Below, one piece after another: positions 1-10,560 of a stretch of DNA of 64,000 nucleotides. Within the stretch, counting starts at the first letter, position 1. Each line of letters opens with the position of its first letter. Origin of the DNA: Stromatinia cepivora (taxonomy: Eukaryota > Ascomycota > Leotiomycetes > Helotiales > Sclerotiniaceae); NCBI GenBank assembly GCA_014898415.1, contig RCTD01000008.1, positions 62,001-126,000 on the forward strand, read 5' to 3'. A model generated the notes under the pieces. The model was given only the letters and a program-made list of their open reading frames with translations, ran no database searches and had not been told where the DNA came from. Both the position numbers and the translations under genes were made by a program.

Positions 1-860
1 AATTGATGGGAAGCTTTCTCTTCCGTAGTCATTCGTTTTCCTAGTCTTTTGAAATGGTCCTGACACTGATCTCGAAGGCTAGAGATCGTTTCCAGTTTGG
101 TTGAGAGAATCATTAGAAGATCCAACACAAAATCTTCCAAGACCTTTAATTCTTGTCTCGTATCGAAGGTGATTCCATGTTCTAATGGAGAGTCTTCTTC
201 CGCGTCATCGGTAGCGCATATTATCAAATTTGTCTGTGAAATTATTATTAGGGCTGGCTTCTTAATCTCGGGATATTAGAATTATGGATACTTGTTCCCT
301 CAGTCTTGCCTCCAAATTTGCTATATAGTCCGACCATCCCAGTAGACTATCTGATATAATGAGTCTATGCACATTCCAGGGAGACATTTCTTGTTTGTTG
401 ATAGCACTCTCTTCGAGGTATTTTGAAATTCTGATCTCTGCGTTAACGGTGGGCGCAATGATCAAAAACATTGAAGGTGTATTTTTGACTGTAACTGGTA
501 GATTGGTATGTGCATCCGGCCTTCTTCCATGATACACTGCTGTTTGGCGAATAGACCAAGGATTCGTACCTCCTCGACCATTGAGCTCTGCCTGGCGGAT
601 GACATACATTGAATCTGTTCAGGATAAGTATAAGTTACAGCTCCTAGCAGCTAGATACAGGATGTAAAACTCGCCTTCCAATACGTAGGTATGAGAGCCA
701 TTAAACCATTTCCTGCTCGCCCTGGTTTTGAACCTGGGGAAATCGAACTCATTCTCCCTTTCTTTCAATCCAAACGCAAAAACGCACTTCCAGAATTGTT
801 CACAGACATCATAAATGCTGATGAGATGCTCAAATAATGCTCGCTCTATGTTCAATCTTT
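1..860 (-). CDS. CorA-like transporter-domain protein, partial (runs off the left edge)
   Basis: Minus-strand gene whose 3' part lies outside the window. Three coding blocks are visible. The first, about 855-691, contains ERLNIERALFEHL and a FAFG motif followed by a DFPRF motif. The second, about 612-292, contains GRGGTNPWSIRQTAVYH and a W..YI..LE helix. The third, 233-1, contains LRDQCQDHFKRL. The junction 292/233 is clear: GTATCC donor, TTTCACAG acceptor, phase 0, and the joined frame stays open to base 1. From family knowledge, the PWSIRQTxVYH block and the helical LRDxCxxHF region are typical of fungal proteins with a CorA-like metal-transporter domain, which end in two transmembrane helices; those would lie beyond the edge. 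The upstream junction (about 690/612) and the true start are unresolved; more coding sequence may reach to about 1276. It could be a decaying copy. Confidence 0.6.
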
Positions 861-2686
861 CCCAGCACCTACCTCCTTTTTTATTTCTCTTCTACTCGAC
901 TCCAAAAGTTCTGTATATATGCTAGTTGAAGCTAACGTTGATCTTTCGAGATTTTGTAAGGACTGTCATATTTTCTCCACAGTTCCTCTTTGTTTCAATT
1001 GTTTCAGTCGTTCTTTTTCATCCTCGCTTCTATTGTCAATTGAGTCCAAAAGCTTTTGAAATAATCTGGATGATTTCCATAGCGGTCTTTCAGGTTCCTG
1101 CAAAGAAATGTCTGCATTTTTTCTCTCTCCCATGCAATCGTCGTTTCTGCCCAATTTCTTCCTTTGCTAATGTCTCGATCTTTTGGAGAGAGAAAATCTT
1201 GTTTATCTTTTCGGGTTGGCCTTGTTCTCCCATAGTTTTGCCTTTCTCCATCTTTGTACCGGCTCCAGCTCTTCAATTATTCTGCAAATCCACCTCATAA
1301 ACCTCCCGAAATATGAATCCAAATGAATTAGGTTCTCGGCCTTAATGGGATTGTTGAGCCGCTGTCCCTGCTCAGCGTCGTTCAGTCCTTGACACGCAGC
1401 TATCTCTGCTTTTTTTGGTATCTATTCTCTGATGTAGTCTCCAAAGTTTTCATTTACTGCCTTCCGTACACCCCCTATCATTCAGATTTGTCGGATTTGC
1501 GGGAGGTTTAAGTAATTGGAAATAAAATAATGATTATTTGTGTTTGTAATCTAATTCCTCGGAGAAGCTGATAAGAATGAACGTGATGTCGTTCATGGGG
1601 AATGGGTGCATTGAATGTTATGATAGTTGATTATATATGTATGTCGTTGTTTAGAAGGGTAAGAGAAAGTGAGAGGGAAGAAAAAAAAAGAAAAGAAAGA
1701 GATGGAATGAACTAATAATCCCAGAACTTCTTTAGAGTCAAGGTGATGTCAAGTTCATGGCTAGACTGCATCAAGTTAATCATTGCGGGGTAGGAAATAG
1801 ATTCCCCAACTTCCGATGCGAAGTTGTGGAACGATCTTGCTTTAAGTTGGAGTCGAATTCTATAAGACAAAACACTACAGAGAGTGCACCATCAAGAAAT
1901 GTGAATACAGAGCCCGAGAGAGCCGTAATTTTCACTATCTGATGCGAAGAGTTCTGGTTTGTGTACGTATCACTGCCAGTATCCAGCAATGGCAATGATA
2001 AGTAGCACTCAGTATATACTCCAAACATCTAACGAAGCGAGATAGATCCATTCACTATTTCAGCACACCAAGCTCGGTTACGTACGGAGTACGGAGTAGC
2101 CATCCTCCTTTAATGATATCCTTAAGCGAGAGACGCTACTTCATTCCTAGGTCATTGTCAATCGTCATCAAGTTTTGCTTTGTGTAAATGCTGGAATCTT
2201 CACTAATTAATATGGTTCATCACTCACCACTGACTACTAACTGTCCGGATGCCAAAATAGCTAAAGTAAATGAAGATCTATAATTATAGCCCACAATTAC
2301 ACCTCTCTACGACATGACATGCGGGAAAGTACTGGAAAATGTGATGCATCAGGCGGGAAGACTTTTTAATTGGTTTAATGAGATCATTTAAGGTTACTGG
2401 AGTCATATTCAAGAAAACCCACAATATTATAGATGAGCGATCACGAGCTTGGAATCAACTGTTCAGTACGTATAGTCATGTGAAATTCATCGATAAATCT
2501 ATCATCCTCTCCACCGAAAATGATTCCTCCCTACCTGAAAATGATTCGAGAAAATAACAAGCGCCCTGTAAACTGGTGATGAGACTTTTGTTGCGAGTAG
2601 ATAGATGCATTGTCCTCAACGATCGCTGCAGAGACCCATCCCATCCCATCCCATCCACGCGAATTGAGCTTCTTCCTTTGCCACGC
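861..2686. other. Intergenic, no supported gene
   Basis: Bases 861-1276 may still hold the 5' end of the CorA-like gene, because short open frames exist on the minus strand, but no clean splice path was found. The rest has only short shadow frames. There is an A/G-rich run near 1675-1700 and a small GTACGGA duplication near 2082-2098. Confidence 0.5.
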
Positions 2687-3813
2687 TTACATACAGAACT
2701 TCGCCATATCCTTCATATTGCCCTCGAACTGGCCCGGAGTAAAAACCGCCGTGGAGTAAGCACCAGGATTTTCAAGACCTTTCCTCGCCTGCTCATTGAT
2801 GTGTTCTCGAAACCCAATCAAAACAACTTCAATCACAAAGAACAACTTTCTCCGTTGTTTTTCAAATTGTTCCTGGGGAAATCCCAAGAATTTCAATACG
2901 CCCATAGAGTTTGATTCCCATTCTTCCATTCCAGTTTTCATGGCGCGAGAACATCCTTGGTTCATCTGAAGGGTAAAAGCCAAAAGGCTTGGTACCTCGT
3001 TAATCCATGATCTTTGAGTCTGTGCTGTGCCAAAGAGATAACAAGTCTTAATTTTCGAGACTCGGTTATCAATGTATTGAGACCAAGGTGTGACGGGTGC
3101 GTAGTAACCATATTGAGCGCCAGCGAGATCGAGAATGTATACGCCTCCACCATTTTGAAGAGTGACCTTGAAGACAATATTTGAATATTCGACGTCATCA
3201 CGCTCTCCAGCTGGACCGACGCGCTGAACTTCTCTTTTGGTATTTTTGGTCTTACATACAATCTCCTCAATCTCTTTAGAGGTTCCTATTTTACATTAAG
3301 TTTCCTTGTCTTTTCATCTACTAAAATAAATGTTTGCTTACCCTTGAGCAAAAGCTAAGTTGCATCTTTCATCCACGCGACAGCATCAGAAGCTGCCAAG
3401 TATGTCAAAATAGCCTGCTTATCCTCTTTATTTTGAACCAATTTGTCAGGAAAATCATGAAGTATATCCAGGTTACTTGTCATATCCGGGTAGTCTCCCT
3501 CATGAATATACAACTTGCCATTCTTGCTCTCAACCTTGACAATCTTCTTATCAAACATCGTCTGGCGATACCGATAGAATATCTCTTGAAGCGTGTCTCC
3601 TGCGCGATAGAGACGCTTTCTGGCCTGATGAGCCTTGCAAGATGGCATGTGGCTCTTCTAATGTGTGGCTTGATAACTTTGGTTGCAATAGTAAGTAAAC
3701 ACTAGGGTCTCATCGCCAAGCTGAGAAGAGCAGCCGGCACATTGTTTTTGAGTGAGTGCTTGGCACTGAGCGCATTTAGATTGCGTCGCCGATGGGGTGG
3801 TGGTGGTCGACAT
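2687..3813 (-). pseudogene. MYND zinc-finger protein, inactivated by two in-frame stop codons
   Basis: Two exons, 3813-3342 and 3285-2687, joined by a GTAAGC donor and AATAG acceptor in phase 1; the frame would be 357 codons. Near the N-terminus it shows CAQC and CAGC pairs, then a YC knuckle and an HMPSC pair, the spacing of a MYND zinc finger. TAG at 3660-3658 stands where the conserved MYND tryptophan is expected, and TAT at 3675-3673 stands where the YCxxxC cysteine is expected. Both fit G-to-A changes on the coding strand. A second TAG lies at 3357-3355. Downstream of the stops exon 2 is fully open, with intact-looking protein sequence, so decay is recent or mild. A sequencing error would not easily give three such changes. 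The family is normally a fungal MYND-domain protein of unknown target. Confidence 0.7.
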
Positions 3814-4696
3814 GTTGGCTTTCGCTCGTTCGATCTAAGAATGAGAGTCAGTTTTTTTCTATCGTGTATGGTATACAAGCAGAGTATTCTTACCCGCGGT
3901 TCTCTGTGGGAATATTTTCTACCTGGGGAGTATTCTAAAAGTCGAGGTTCTGGCTGAATGGGTGTGGTCAGCTTTCTTTTTCTTTTCACCTTGATAAATG
4001 GAAATAAATTATCCTACTCACAATCAGAAGAGTTGATCCTAATAGTCCGATTATCAAATCTACTCTCCCAGAAGAAGGAAGACGAATACGAAAGACAGAG
4101 ACGAAGAAAGAGTGATTATTCTTTGCTATTCAACCTGAAGGTTGAAAGTCGAAGAATCAAAGAGACGAAGAAAGAGTAATTGTTCCTTGCTATTCAACCT
4201 GAAGTTGAAGGTTGAAAAACCAAGTTCAAGTCAGGTATTCGTAACACAAGATAGAAACCAAGCTGAGTCCGAAGCCGGACAAAACTAAAGTTCTTCCAAT
4301 TCACTCTCTTCTAATACATGGATATATTAGTGAATTTGAGCAATGAAGTTCAGTTTACCTCATCTTACCTATCTACCACTCAGAATTTCAATGTTTCAAA
4401 ACTTGTTTGAACATAAATGTATTTGTTCATGATGCACCAGTTTGGAGTATGGATTCGCAATGCATGTGAAGTGAACTACAAGAGAAGAAAGGACTACGAA
4501 ATATCTTTTTTGGAAAGGATTTAATCCCGAAGTTAATAATACGATATGAATTAAGTATTCAGGATGCAGTATATTCCGATATGCAACTTTTCGGCGCATG
4601 GTCTGAAACGCCAAATCATGATAGCCGACCTCATTTTGACCATTTTAAAGTTTACAATATGCTTTGGAAAATACTCCGGGTTCCCCCATCATAACC
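3814..4696. other. Intergenic with a 64-bp tandem duplication
   Basis: No gene is supported. The segment 4097-4216 contains two imperfect copies, spaced 64 bp apart, of a sequence that starts AGAGACGAAGAAAGAGT and continues through TGCTATTCAACCTGAAG. Confidence 0.5.
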
Positions 4697-7600
4697 TCAA
4701 GCAAGATATGAAAAACTCTCCTCCTTTCTTAAACTACTCGGTTTCTTCTTCAAATTCCAATCCCCATTTCTGACTTGTTCGACTCGTTTTGTCAATGTGG
4801 AAGGAGTCCTTCCCAATCCACCGGAGGGAATGTTAATATTCTCCCACTCATCTTTTTCCTCCACTAGTGGGACCCACTCTTCAACATCCTCCTTGTCGGT
4901 AAGTTGTTTCTTTCGCTCTAATGCTCGCATAAATTCGATCATGACACCAAAACTTTCTATCAGCCCCATACTGGCTTTATCTGCACAATCGCAATCACAA
5001 CCACCGGGACACTCGTTATTACCAGTAGATCGATATTCGATGAAACAATGCTGATGTGTTGCACAGCCGCATGACAAACATGGTAAATATACTGCACTGA
5101 CGGGCTCAGTGCATATTGTGCAACGAAGTTGGCGCTGAACAGTCTTGCAGCGATCACAACGTCCAGCAGCACCCCCGATAGAACTCGAGTGGAGAGGGTC
5201 CAGACGCGCTTCGTGCTTGAGACAGTAACCCGCAATTTCTAGACCTTGATCGGTTGATGAGGGGTGCTGATCCCTCTTGCCCAGAACGATTTGAGATGGA
5301 GGTGATGCTTCGTGGATTATAGTATGGCTATCGTTAGATATTATTGAGGCAGCAAATGACTTATTATCAGCAATATCTAGTTCGGAAGCATGGCTCCGTA
5401 GTCCATTAAACTTCAAAATTTCCAATCTAGCCAATGGGAATCCCCAACAATAAAGCAGTTCAGCGTAGGCTTGGCGATAGCTCATGCGACGAGCCGTGTG
5501 ACTACTGTCCAATAGTGACGTGCCCATACAACCTTCGTCATCAAACCCATTTTGATTTTCTAAAGTCAACTTGATTCCAACGCAGACACTTGGTTTTAGC
5601 TCATCCATTGTACTTTCATCATCTGAAAAGGCTAGTTGTTCCGTGCCCACTTGTTCTTTCACGCTACCAAGGACTGTTGTATTTCCCCAGGTGATAGCAC
5701 TAGGAGCTAAGCTTAACATATGTTCAACTGGGCTAGGTCTTTTCCGACTTGGTGGTGGATTCGGTGGTGAAGATGATGCGGTAATAGAAAATGGACGTGA
5801 AAAGTTTGCGGCAAAACTGGAGGCCAGACTTGAATTTATACGGCGAAATGTTCTCGGATTATCTGGAGAAGTGGAAAGACTTTGAGTATTTTGAGATAGA
5901 TGTTCTGAGCTCCCTCTGTTTGACCGTAAGGGGGGAGTATCACCGCACGAGTACGACGCCGAGGCAGGATCACTACCCCAAGCACCAGTAGAAGATCCCA
6001 TGGATCCATATATTCCAGAAGGTGTGTTAGCTAATTTTGGCGTTGACACAGAAGAATCCATCGGGGTCTTTTGATACATGCTCCAAGCTGCACCATTATT
6101 TGGAAAATAATTAACTGAAAACGCAGGTGTTTTCATAGAAAGGGGTGTTTGCGGTTGGCTTATGCCAACTTCGGCATGTGCAGCATGTGATGGTGCCCCC
6201 GAAGAAGCAATTGGTTCACTAAACACACAGGATAGCATTGCTAGCATTTGCACATCACAGAGCTCCTCAAAGTGCGTGAAGAGGTCTGCAATTAATTGCT
6301 TGGCAAGGGGGCTGCTTCCCCATTTGACCCTACCGGAGAAACTGCCACGTCTACAGCGTTTATCGTGCGAAACATCGATACCACTATCCGAGCCGCTGTC
6401 ACGACGATGTCTCTTTGCCATGCTTTCAGCTATGACTAGAACAGGCTCACGGCGTTGACTTTGTTCGAGAACTTCAAGCGGGATATCATTGTGTAATAGC
6501 ATAGCAGCATATCTCCATACATCAGCCAACTTACTGTGTCCGTGCATTTCGGCAATACTTGCATTATTCTCACAAAGATATGGACCGTTGCCAAAAATGG
6601 CGTATTCCTCTGCTAGGTAAACCTTTGCAGGAAGTATATCACTTACATCGTATAATGATATGATGTTTTTGGGCTTCACAGATCGTACCCTGCTGAGACC
6701 AGTTCCGGTGGCTGTGTTGGTTCCTGTACCAGTTCCGGTGCCACCTGACCTTTGTGACATTATAGTTGGCGATCCTCTCAAAGGGAATCGACGATTCGAT
6801 CGACGCCAGTACTCAGTCATCGCAGGATATCGAGTGATGCGAAATTGTGATGAATCCGTATCGCTGCTGGTCGACGAATCATATTCGTCTGACACTTCAG
6901 AATCAGCCTTACTATCTTCAGTCATTGATGTAGCCTTGATGCGTGGTTGGGGTGAGCTGTTATTTGCCAATCGACCAAAGGCATCAAAATTAGGTTCACC
7001 CCTCGGTCGAGCATTTCTAGAATCGGTGATCTTCTCTAATAAGGACTTCACTTTATCTTCCTTTGGCGGAAAGAAACAAACAAGCTTGCCGTTCATTGCA
7101 AAGCGAGCACCGCAAAGTCTAGGTAGTGGTACGTTGACATTTCGTGGTATACTGATCAATGCTTCCGCCGTGGCACTGGAATCCAGTTCTTGAGACATCA
7201 TTGCCGAGGCGCCTGGAGGAATATCGTTATCCTCCTCGTCGCTTGAGCTTTCATCGGCAAGGCCATCCAAATCATCATCGTCCTGATCGTCTATATCATG
7301 AAAAAATATGGTACTCGTCTCAAGATCAACCTCTCCAAGGAGATAACAAAGAGCTGCTTCAAGGCAACCTTGCTTGCGGCTTACAAAGCTTGCTGCAATT
7401 TGTTGCACTTCCTTTCTCAGCTTATTGAATGTCTCATCAGACATGAGGGACGTTTTGCCAAGTGTGAACGTGGGAGCTTTGCTCTCCGGGTACTGGTCTG
7501 GAAATGAGATAGTTGTCTTGGTATAAATTGGAGTGCTATTTTCGCCCCATGGCCCGTTCATGGAGACAATGACTGTTCTCTTGTCCATATCGACATCATC

Positions 7601-9187
7601 GAATGTAATCTTTGGAAGCTGCTCATTGATGCGTATAATCTCATCATGTAAGGTTTCCGGTTCATCCCAATCACCATCTTCTTCAAATTCTGGGCTAAGC
7701 AAAGACAGTCTTCTTGACATTGATCGCTTCCGACGCATGGATCCATTCTCGGGTTTTGAGAACTTTATTCCACTCATCCAACCAATTTGGGATTGGTTCA
7801 TGTCTTCTTGTTTTGCTGCTTTTTCCTTGCCTCTCATAGCAGGGGCGCGGATTGTGGTGTGACTACGAGTAGTGTGGGGCAAGGACATCTTTTTTATCCC
7901 AGCACCCAATGCACTCAACTTCAGACCAGAAGTACCAGGTCGAGGACCTGTAATTGTGGCGGTTTTCTTATCGCTTGCAGATGTTTCTGTGGTACGGAAC
8001 GTCTTGTAAATTGCTCCTTTACGTGTGAGGTTGAGCTTTCCATGCACTTTTGTCCCTTTCACAAAGCCAACGCCTTCAAGTGTATCAGGGTTCACATGTT
8101 GCATTTTTAACTGGTTGTCCTCGCCCCAGGTAACGAGCTGAAACTCTCTATTATCTTCTCCTTCATCTGTGATGCTTCCACGACTCCTCCAGAGAAATTC
8201 TTTGACTTTGGAATTCCCATGTCCTGGAAAGGTAATGACTGCTTCCGTGATGGTATCAGTAGAATTATCACCTGTAATACGCCGATCATAGAGATGGAGG
8301 TCCCCAGGAGTGTCCTGAGGCATAGCTAGAATTCCCCAGCCAAACGGCGTGTGTCGAGCTCTCCAGACAGGAAATCCGGTATGTATAGTGCGCTCGGGAA
8401 CATCAGATTCGTTTTCATAATCCCAAAATTTGATTGTTCTATCCAAAGAGCAAGTAACTAAGCTTGAGGCACGGGTACGATTCCAATCAACACCATATAT
8501 TTTTGATTCATGTGCATTAATGGACCTTAATGGGACAGCGCCTTTTCTATCATCCCAAATCCGTAACCATCTATCATGGGATGAAGCTAAGATGTGCGGA
8601 TCTTGACGGCTCCATTTGACCTGGGTTGCACCAGCAAACCAATCACAAAAGCTAAGAGCGGGTTGTCGTGGTCTCCGCAGGTCCCAACAATGTACATATC
8701 CGTCAACAGCACATGTTGCCAGAATATCTGGATGATGTGCTGAGAAATTGATGTCGGTGATAGCTCTTGTATGCCCATGTAATGTATGCTCAATTGCGCC
8801 ATGGGAGGCGTCCTCCTGCATATTTAAATTCCATACGAGAGCCTTTTGATTAGCAGTGCTAACCACCCAGTAGTCACGAGCCGCGAAAGGGCACCATTGA
8901 ACATCGGCCACAAGCCATGGAAGGCCATGTCGAAGATGTCGTGGGGGGTTGAGAGGAGAATCGAGATCAATTATGTCTAAGCCATCAGTTCTGAGAGAAG
9001 AAAAGGAATTAGCATATCCCACCAATTGTGGATTTTGAAGTACTCACGATGCCAGAGCGACATCTCGACCAGAAGGGGATATAGTAGCTGATCCAACTTT
9101 CCGGTCTACATGTATAGACACATCTGCATCAAATGTAGTGCTATCAAACGCCGACCTAATGGTCTTCCCCTTTCTCGACTCTTCCAT
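4697..9187 (-). CDS. WDR59/Sea3 (Mtc5)-type SEA-complex subunit
   Basis: Two exons, 9187-9048 and 8990-4697, give 1477 residues. The splice (GTGAGT donor, TTCTCTCAG acceptor) places 47 residues before the large exon and preserves the frame. Order of domains: WD40 repeats over roughly residues 30-400 (HTRAITDINFS, VDGYVHCWDLR, DRTIKFWDYE), an RWD domain around 490-600 (LHDEIIRINEQLP, FPDQYPESKAPTF), long acidic/serine-rich linkers, and a C-terminal Cys/His RING or zinc ribbon around 1330-1410 (CDRCKTVQ, CTICTEPV, CGCATHQHCF). This arrangement is that of WDR59/Sea3, part of the SEA/GATOR2 complex that regulates TORC1 at the vacuole in response to amino acids. Length agrees with filamentous-fungal members. 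It shares a 743-bp divergent promoter with ubc13. No defect seen. Confidence 0.9.
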
Positions 9188-9930
9188 CTTCTTTCAATAC
9201 TAAAGTTTTCGCATTCTGGAAATCAAATAATTACTTAAAAATGGAGATGGCTACAGGGCGAATAATGTTGATGTTTGAGGTATGTAAATTTAAAAAAAAG
9301 CTATCTAAACAAGACCATGGGCATTCTGCAATCTTTGAAGAACCGCATTGATAAGATAACATATGAAAATTAAAGGGCATGAGGCTGGGCGCAATGGCTG
9401 GCTTCGTCTAGGCAATGAGGCAATGATATCGAAAGTTTATATGGATGGATGAATGAATGTGAAAGCTTCCGGATGGTACTAGTGTCTAAGGCTTGACGGC
9501 AGTTGCCGTTCAGCCTTCCTTTACCTTCCGTTCCCTCTAATAGGGACTTATCATACATAGCATTGAAAACCTTTTAAGGCTCTCTCGACGCTCTCTCTCT
9601 TTTCCCAATTATTGCAAACCCAAGAGAATAACATCACGACGAATTCTACTTCAAATCATCAGCAAATCCCGAAACAGTCAATTCATTCAATTGTCCAACG
9701 TTCATATAGACCTTTCGTTTTCGCTAGTTCTACCACCCACCGGAACAATTTCCCTTGATAAAGTACCCCACTACCCAAACTGAACGATAGGTACTTCTCA
9801 GGTTATCTTATCAACATCACGAGTACGAAAAAAACTACCTTTACTGGTGTTTTGTCGAGCCTTGGACTCGATAACTGCAATATAAGAACGATTCAAGAAG
9901 TGCAAGTTTAGGTTAGACAAGCAGAACAAC
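9188..9930. promoter_or_regulatory. Divergent intergenic promoter region (WDR59-like / ubc13)
   Basis: The 743 bp between two start codons facing away from each other must hold both promoters. It has pyrimidine-rich runs (CTCTCGACGCTCTCTCTC near 9580-9600), common just upstream of fungal housekeeping genes. No specific operator was recognised. Confidence 0.5.
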
Positions 9931-10560
9931 ATGGCTCTACCAAAGCGGATCATCAAGGAGACGGAGAGGTTGATGCAAGAACCGTCAGTATATCTATCTT
10001 TGGCGTTGGATCATGCTATAGCTAACAAATATATAAAGTGTTCCGGGTATCAGCGCAGTACCCCATGAGGACAACCTAAGATATTTCGACGTCTCAATAC
10101 ACGGTCCTTCCTCCTCCCCATACGAAGGTTAGTAATATTGTCGAACCGGTTTACAAAAGTCCATAGGCTTATGCTGATTTACAGGCGGTATTTTCAAACT
10201 GGAATTGTTTTTACCTGATGACTATCCGATGACTCCTCCCAAAATTAGATTCCTCACCAAAATCTATCATCCAAATATTGACAAGCTTGGTCGAATCTGT
10301 TTAGACGTTCTCAAGGGTACGTGATCTTATTTCGTGCCCCATAACCTCACTCCGGATGCAGTAGACTGATCTCGACTTGTACAGGTAACTGGTCTCCTGC
10401 ACTCCAGATTCGAACAATCCTCCTCTCGATTCAAGCTCTCCTCGGTGCTCCCAACCCGGACGATCCTTTAGCTCCAGACGTGGCAAAGAGATGGAAGGAG
10501 GACGAGCCGGCCGCAATCGCGACTGCTAAAGAATGGACAAGAACTCATGCTATGACTTAG
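9931..10560 (+). CDS. ubc13: Ubiquitin-conjugating enzyme E2 N / Ubc13
   Basis: Four exons: 9931-9983, 10039-10127, 10185-10316, 10385-10560; 149 residues. All introns have GT..AG ends and the phases agree. The product is a bare UBC fold: N-terminal helix [14 protein letters not shown] motif (76-78), active-site Cys86 in GRICLDVL, then [18 protein letters not shown] and PNPDDPL. These match Ubc13/UBE2N almost residue for residue, including the length. Ubc13 pairs with the inactive variant Mms2 to build Lys63-linked ubiquitin chains, for example on PCNA in post-replication DNA repair. The start is fixed by the conserved N-terminus. Confidence 0.95.

Noticed and set aside
710..745. tRNA T-arm-like GGTTTTGAACCTGGGG
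   Set aside because: It lies inside a coding exon of the CorA-like gene and no other tRNA element is near.
6660..7193. Plus-strand 177-codon frame
   Set aside because: Antisense shadow of the WDR59-like gene.
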